From: an uncultured Candidatus Pelagibacter sp.
GTDB taxonomy: Bacteria; Pseudomonadota; Alphaproteobacteria; Pelagibacterales; Pelagibacteraceae
Reading direction: 5' to 3'
Assembly: GCA_905616395.1 (NCBI GenBank)
Contig: CAJQSQ010000004.1
Coordinates: 62,001-126,000, forward strand
DNA length: 64,000 nucleotides
Under the pieces are notes generated by a model. It did not search any database. It worked only from the letters and a program-made list of their open reading frames with translations, and was not told the origin of the DNA. Of the stretch, positions 59,966 through 64,000 are shown piece by piece (position 1 is the first letter of the stretch; every line of letters starts with the position of its first letter). The position numbers were made by a program, and so were the translations under genes.

Positions 59966-60607
59966 TTAAACCTTAAGAATTTCATTGATTTTATTGGTTA
60001 TTTGATCAATTTCACCCGCACCATCGATTTCAGTAAAATTTGAATTTTTTGAATAGAAATCTAATACTGGTTTTGTAGTGGACATATAAGTGTCATATCT
60101 AGAGATAACAACATCAAGATTATCGTCTTTTCTTTTTTTTAAATATTCGACACCACAAGGATGGAGCTCTATTTCTTCTTTATTGAAATACTCATTTAAC
60201 GTCATATTACATTTTTCACAGGTCATTCTGCCCATAATACGCTTTTCAATGATGTCTCTTGAGACATTTAGGAATATAGTGTGCCCTATTGTTTGTTTGT
60301 ACTCTTTTAGTATTACTTCCAAGTTATTAGCTTGTTCAACATTTCTTGGGTATCCATCAAAAATAATTCTATCTCTATATTTTAAATTAATTAAAGATTG
60401 TCTCAACAAGGTATTAACAATTTCATCTGAAACAAATTTACCACTAGATATCAATTTTTCAATTTCAGCACCAAGATTTGTTTTAGATTTAACCTCATCT
60501 CTTAATAGGTTTCCTGTTGATAGTTGAAAGTAATTATATTTTTTGACAATAGATTGAGCTTGAGTCCCCTTACCTGCTCCTGGAGGACCAAAAAAAATTA
60601 TATTCAC
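59966..60607 (-). CDS. adk: Adenylate kinase
   Basis: MNIIFFGPPGAGKGTQAQSIVKKYNYFQLSTGNLLRDEV; LID Cys residues CEKC...C. Confidence 0.97.
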   Translation of the reverse strand: MNIIFFGPPGAGKGTQAQSIVKKYNYFQLSTGNLLRDEVKSKTNLGAEIEKLISSGKFVSDEIVNTLLRQSLINLKYRDRIIFDGYPRNVEQANNLEVILKEYKQTIGHTIFLNVSRDIIEKRIMGRMTCEKCNMTLNEYFNKEEIELHPCGVEYLKKRKDDNLDVVISRYDTYMSTTKPVLDFYSKNSNFTEIDGAGEIDQITNKINEILKV

Positions 60608-60611
60608 TTAG

Positions 60612-61892
60612 TTATTTTCCGAATTTTGTTTTTTTAATTAATTGCTCGTATTGAGAGCTCATTAATCTAGTTTGTATTTGAGTAACTGTATCAATTGCAA
60701 CTACAACAACAATTAAAATAGAAGTTCCACCTAGGTAAAAGGGTATTGGATAGTTAGCAATTAAAAATTCTGGCATTAAACAAACTATTGTTAAATACAG
60801 CGCACCTATTGTTGTAAGTTTTGTTACAATTTTATCAATATACAAAGCAGTGTTTTCACCTGGTCTAATTCCAGGTACAAAGCCACCATATTTTCTTAAA
60901 TTATCAGCAGTCTCAGTTGGATTAAATGTTATCGATGTATAGAAAAAAGTAAAAAATATTATTCCAGAAGCATACAGCAACATGTAAAGAGGTTGCCCCT
61001 GTGTAAAGTATGAACTTATGTTCAGGAATGCATCATTATCTGAAAAACTAAAATTAGAAAAAGTTACAGGTAATAATAATAAAGCTGATGCAAAAATTGC
61101 TGGAATAACACCAGCTTGGTTAATTTTTAAAGGTAAGTGAGAAGACTCACCACCATACATTTTATTTCCCATTTGTCTTTTAGGGTAATTTATTAAAATT
61201 TTTCTTAATGCTCTTTCCATGAAAACAATGAACATTATTGTTGCAACCAATAATACAAAAATTCCAATAATCATAATTGTAGATACAGCACCAGTTCTAC
61301 CAAGTTCAAATGTAGTAACTAAAGCACGTGGAATTTCAGCAACAATACCAGCAAAAATAATCAATGAAATACCATTACCAATACCTCTTTGTGTTATTTG
61401 TTCACCAAGCCACATTAAAAACATTGTACCAGCAACAATGGTTGAGACTGCTGTTACCGTAAAAAATAACCCCGGATTAATAACTAAGTCTGGAGAAGAC
61501 TGTAAACCTATAGATAATCCATAACCCTGAATAGTAGCAAGAATAACCGTTCCATATCTTGTAATTTGAGTGATTTTTGCTCTTCCAGTTTCACCTTGTG
61601 CTTTTAAATTTTTAAAATAATCAGATACCCCAGTTAACAACTGAACTATAATTGAAGATGAAATGTAAGGCATAATTCCAAGTGCAAATATAGCCATTCT
61701 ACTTACAGCTCCACCTGAAAAAACGTTAAACATTCCAAGTAATCCTTTTTGATTACCACTCATCATTGTTTGTAATTGCTCAGGGTCTATACCTGGAATT
61801 GGAACAAAAGTACCAAATCTATAAACCGCTAGGATAAAAATTGTAAAGAGTATTCTATTTTTAAGATCATTAGTTTGAGAAGATGCGCTCAT
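60612..61892 (-). CDS. secY: Preprotein translocase subunit SecY
   Basis: FGTFVPIPGIDPEQLQ, GIMPYISSSIIVQLL, GIRPGENTALYIDKIVTKLT. Confidence 0.97.
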   Translation of the reverse strand: MSASSQTNDLKNRILFTIFILAVYRFGTFVPIPGIDPEQLQTMMSGNQKGLLGMFNVFSGGAVSRMAIFALGIMPYISSSIIVQLLTGVSDYFKNLKAQGETGRAKITQITRYGTVILATIQGYGLSIGLQSSPDLVINPGLFFTVTAVSTIVAGTMFLMWLGEQITQRGIGNGISLIIFAGIVAEIPRALVTTFELGRTGAVSTIMIIGIFVLLVATIMFIVFMERALRKILINYPKRQMGNKMYGGESSHLPLKINQAGVIPAIFASALLLLPVTFSNFSFSDNDAFLNISSYFTQGQPLYMLLYASGIIFFTFFYTSITFNPTETADNLRKYGGFVPGIRPGENTALYIDKIVTKLTTIGALYLTIVCLMPEFLIANYPIPFYLGGTSILIVVVVAIDTVTQIQTRLMSSQYEQLIKKTKFGK

Positions 61893-61902
61893 AATATCTT
61901 AA

Positions 61903-62364
61903 TTATTTTTTTAATTGTATTGTGCCACCAGCTTTTTCTAATTTAACTACAGCAGCTTTTGATATTAGATCGGCTTCAATGTTAACTTTATCTTTAATAT
62001 CACCTGTGCCTAGTATTTTTAGTTTTTGAGAATTCTTGTTAATTAATTTCAATTTTATAAGCAAAGCCATGTTTATTACATCGCTTGAATTAATAGTTTT
62101 TTCATCAATATACGATTGAATTTTTTCCAGATTCATTATTGCTATAACTGCTTGGTATCTCTTAATTGCATTAAAGCCTCTTTTAGGTAATCTTCTATAT
62201 AAAGGCATTTGACCACCTTCAAAAGCTTTGATAGCAACACCAGATCTAGACTTTTGACCCTTAACTCCTCTTCCAGAAGTTTTACCTTTGCCAGAACCGA
62301 TACCTCTACCAACTCTCATTTTTTTTTTATATAAAACTTTTCCAGTAGTATTTAATGTGCTCAT
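61903..62364 (-). CDS. rplO: 50S ribosomal protein L15
   Basis: KKMRVGRGIGSGKGKTSGRGVKGQKSRSGVAIKAFEGGQMPLYRRLPKRGF. Confidence 0.97.
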   Translation of the reverse strand: MSTLNTTGKVLYKKKMRVGRGIGSGKGKTSGRGVKGQKSRSGVAIKAFEGGQMPLYRRLPKRGFNAIKRYQAVIAIMNLEKIQSYIDEKTINSSDVINMALLIKLKLINKNSQKLKILGTGDIKDKVNIEADLISKAAVVKLEKAGGTIQLKK

Positions 62365-62876
62365 TATCCTCTTTTTTCAATTACGTCAGAAATCTTTTTA
62401 TTTCTAATTGTTGCTATATGTTTTGGTGAATTTTGTTTTGAAAGAGCCTTCATTGTAGCTCTTATCATATTATGAGGGTTTGATGTGCCCATCGATTTAG
62501 CAACTATATCTTTAATTCCTAAAACTTCACAGACTGCTCTCACAGGCCCCCCTGCAATGATACCAGTTCCTTTTGGAGCTGATCTCAAGATAATCTTACC
62601 TGCTCCATCCTTACCATAAACATCATGATGTATAGTTCTACCCTCTCTTAAAGGTATATGAATTAATTTTCTTCTAGCAGTTTCATTTGCTTTTTTAATT
62701 GCATCTGGAACTTGTTTAGCTTTAGCATGAGCTATACCGATTTTACCAGCTTGATTTCCCACAACAACTAGTGCTGAAAAACCAAATCTACGTCCACCTT
62801 TTACAACTTTAGTAATTCTATTAATGTGAACTAATTTTTCTAAAATTCCATCGTCAATTTTTCTTTTAAAGTCCAT
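62364..62876 (-). CDS. rpsE: 30S ribosomal protein S5
   Basis: [46 protein letters not shown]. Confidence 0.97.
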   Translation of the reverse strand: MDFKRKIDDGILEKLVHINRITKVVKGGRRFGFSALVVVGNQAGKIGIAHAKAKQVPDAIKKANETARRKLIHIPLREGRTIHHDVYGKDGAGKIILRSAPKGTGIIAGGPVRAVCEVLGIKDIVAKSMGTSNPHNMIRATMKALSKQNSPKHIATIRNKKISDVIEKRG

Positions 62877-62878
62877 AA

Positions 62879-63235
62879 TTAAAATTCCATTCCATTTTTA
62901 CGTAATGTTTCAGCAAATGCCTTAACTCTACCGTGATATTTATAAACACCTCTATCAAAATATATTTTTGTTATCTTTTTTTCTACAGCTTTTTTTGCTA
63001 GTTTTTCAGCAACAATTTTAGAGATATCTGTCTTATTTACTTTACTCATAGCTTTAATATCTTTTTCGATTGAAGAGGAAGAAACTAGAGTGATATTTTT
63101 CACATCGTCAATTATTTGAGCAGATATATTTTTTGAAGATCTTGAAATACTTAATCTTAATCTATCAGGAGAAGAAACCTTTTTTACTTTATTGGTTACT
63201 CTGAACTTTTTTCTTTCAATTGCATTTAATTTCAT
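62879..63235 (-). CDS. rplR: 50S ribosomal protein L18
   Basis: [22 protein letters not shown] ... [28 protein letters not shown]. Confidence 0.96.
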   Translation of the reverse strand: MKLNAIERKKFRVTNKVKKVSSPDRLRLSISRSSKNISAQIIDDVKNITLVSSSSIEKDIKAMSKVNKTDISKIVAEKLAKKAVEKKITKIYFDRGVYKYHGRVKAFAETLRKNGMEF

Positions 63236-63774
63236 TATTTTTTCTTTCCTTCTTTTCTTAATATATACTGTCCTTTTTCTCTAATCCCCTTACCTTTATA
63301 GGGCTCGGGTTTTCTAAAAGATTTGATCACAGAACAAACCATACCAACTTGTTGTTTGTCAGATCCACTAACTTTAACAGTTGTTTGTTTTTCAACAACA
63401 ATCTTAATACCCTCTGGTATATCAAAGTTTATATCATGACTATAACCTAGCTGTAGATTTAATTGTTTTTCTTTTAGTGCAGCTCTATAACCAACGCCGA
63501 CTAACTCTAATATTTTTTCATATCCAGCACTAGAACCAATAACAGCATTATTTATTAAACTTCTATTCATTCCCCATAGTCTTTTTGAATTTTGGTCAAC
63601 TTTTTTTGGTTTGATTGATATCTCTTTTCCTTCAGTAATATCAACATTAAACATTTCTAAATCAACATTAAGAGATTTTTTTCCTAATGGTCCTTCGATA
63701 TTAAGCACACTACCGGATAGCACTGCTTTAACTTTTTCAGGGATAGAAATACTTATTTTACCAATTTTAGACAT
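63235..63774 (-). CDS. rplF: 50S ribosomal protein L6
   Basis: [74 protein letters not shown]. Confidence 0.97.
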   Translation of the reverse strand: MSKIGKISISIPEKVKAVLSGSVLNIEGPLGKKSLNVDLEMFNVDITEGKEISIKPKKVDQNSKRLWGMNRSLINNAVIGSSAGYEKILELVGVGYRAALKEKQLNLQLGYSHDINFDIPEGIKIVVEKQTTVKVSGSDKQQVGMVCSVIKSFRKPEPYKGKGIREKGQYILRKEGKKK

Positions 63775-64000
63775 TAAAATACCTTACAGATTATTTCACC
63801 ACCAACTTTTTGTTTTCTAGCATCTACATCAGTCATAACGCCTTTTGGAGTAGAAACTATTGCCACACCAAGCCCACCATTAATTTTTGGTAAACTGTCA
63901 GCGCTTGAAAAAATTCTTCTTCCTGGTTTTGACACTCTTTCAAATGTGCTAATAACTGGGCTTCCTGAGTAATATTTAAGGTCTATAGATAAAACAGGTT
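63774..64000 (-). CDS. rpsH: 30S ribosomal protein S8, C-terminal part, truncated by window edge
   Basis: Reverse strand ends ...[34 protein letters not shown]; expected operon position before rplF. Confidence 0.93.
   Translation of the reverse strand, partial: PVLSIDLKYYSGSPVISTFERVSKPGRRIFSSADSLPKINGGLGVAIVSTPKGVMTDVDARKQKVGGEIICKVF

Noticed and set aside
60090-60527. 145-aa plus-strand ORF opposite adk
   Set aside because: Antisense shadow ORF inside a conserved gene.

Overview
AT-rich, extremely gene-dense bacterial chromosome segment. Gene content, protein sequences and compactness fit a marine alphaproteobacterium of the SAR11 / Candidatus Pelagibacter type (inferred by recognition; no search was run). 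Almost all of the 64 kb is coding. It holds housekeeping operons: hom-argC; rplM-rpsI; plsX-ihfA-merR; a rib operon with nusB and thiL; nrdR-glyA-rpiB; spoT-pyrE-pdxJ-acpS-lepB-rnc-recO; smpB-dapA; gatCAB; pyrB and a pyrC-like gene; plsY-topA; galU-ugd; and the rplF...rplQ ribosomal operon at the right end. One tRNA-Ser(GCU) is present. The most accessory-looking part is ~29.9-41.7 kb: heterotetrameric sarcosine oxidase, an orphan amino-acid ABC binding protein plus permease, a DUF2130-like zinc-finger/coiled-coil/nuclease-like protein with an internal 90-bp tandem repeat, a thermonuclease, a MATE transporter, trhO and an O-methyltransferase. The strongest non-coding signal is a tandem SAM-II-like + SAM-V-like riboswitch leader upstream of metY (3783-3906). 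Other points of interest: a dihydroorotase homolog that has lost its HxH metal motif, a RibB fusion with a degenerate GTP cyclohydrolase II half, several genes missing from conserved positions (era, rpmD, rpoZ, fabH), two divergent genes sharing one CATG as both start codons, and an 11-bp perfect hairpin between bamE and hppA. No CRISPR array, transposon, prophage or rRNA was found. I did not find a clear wholly new multi-gene system; the best candidates are listed with the checks that would decide them.
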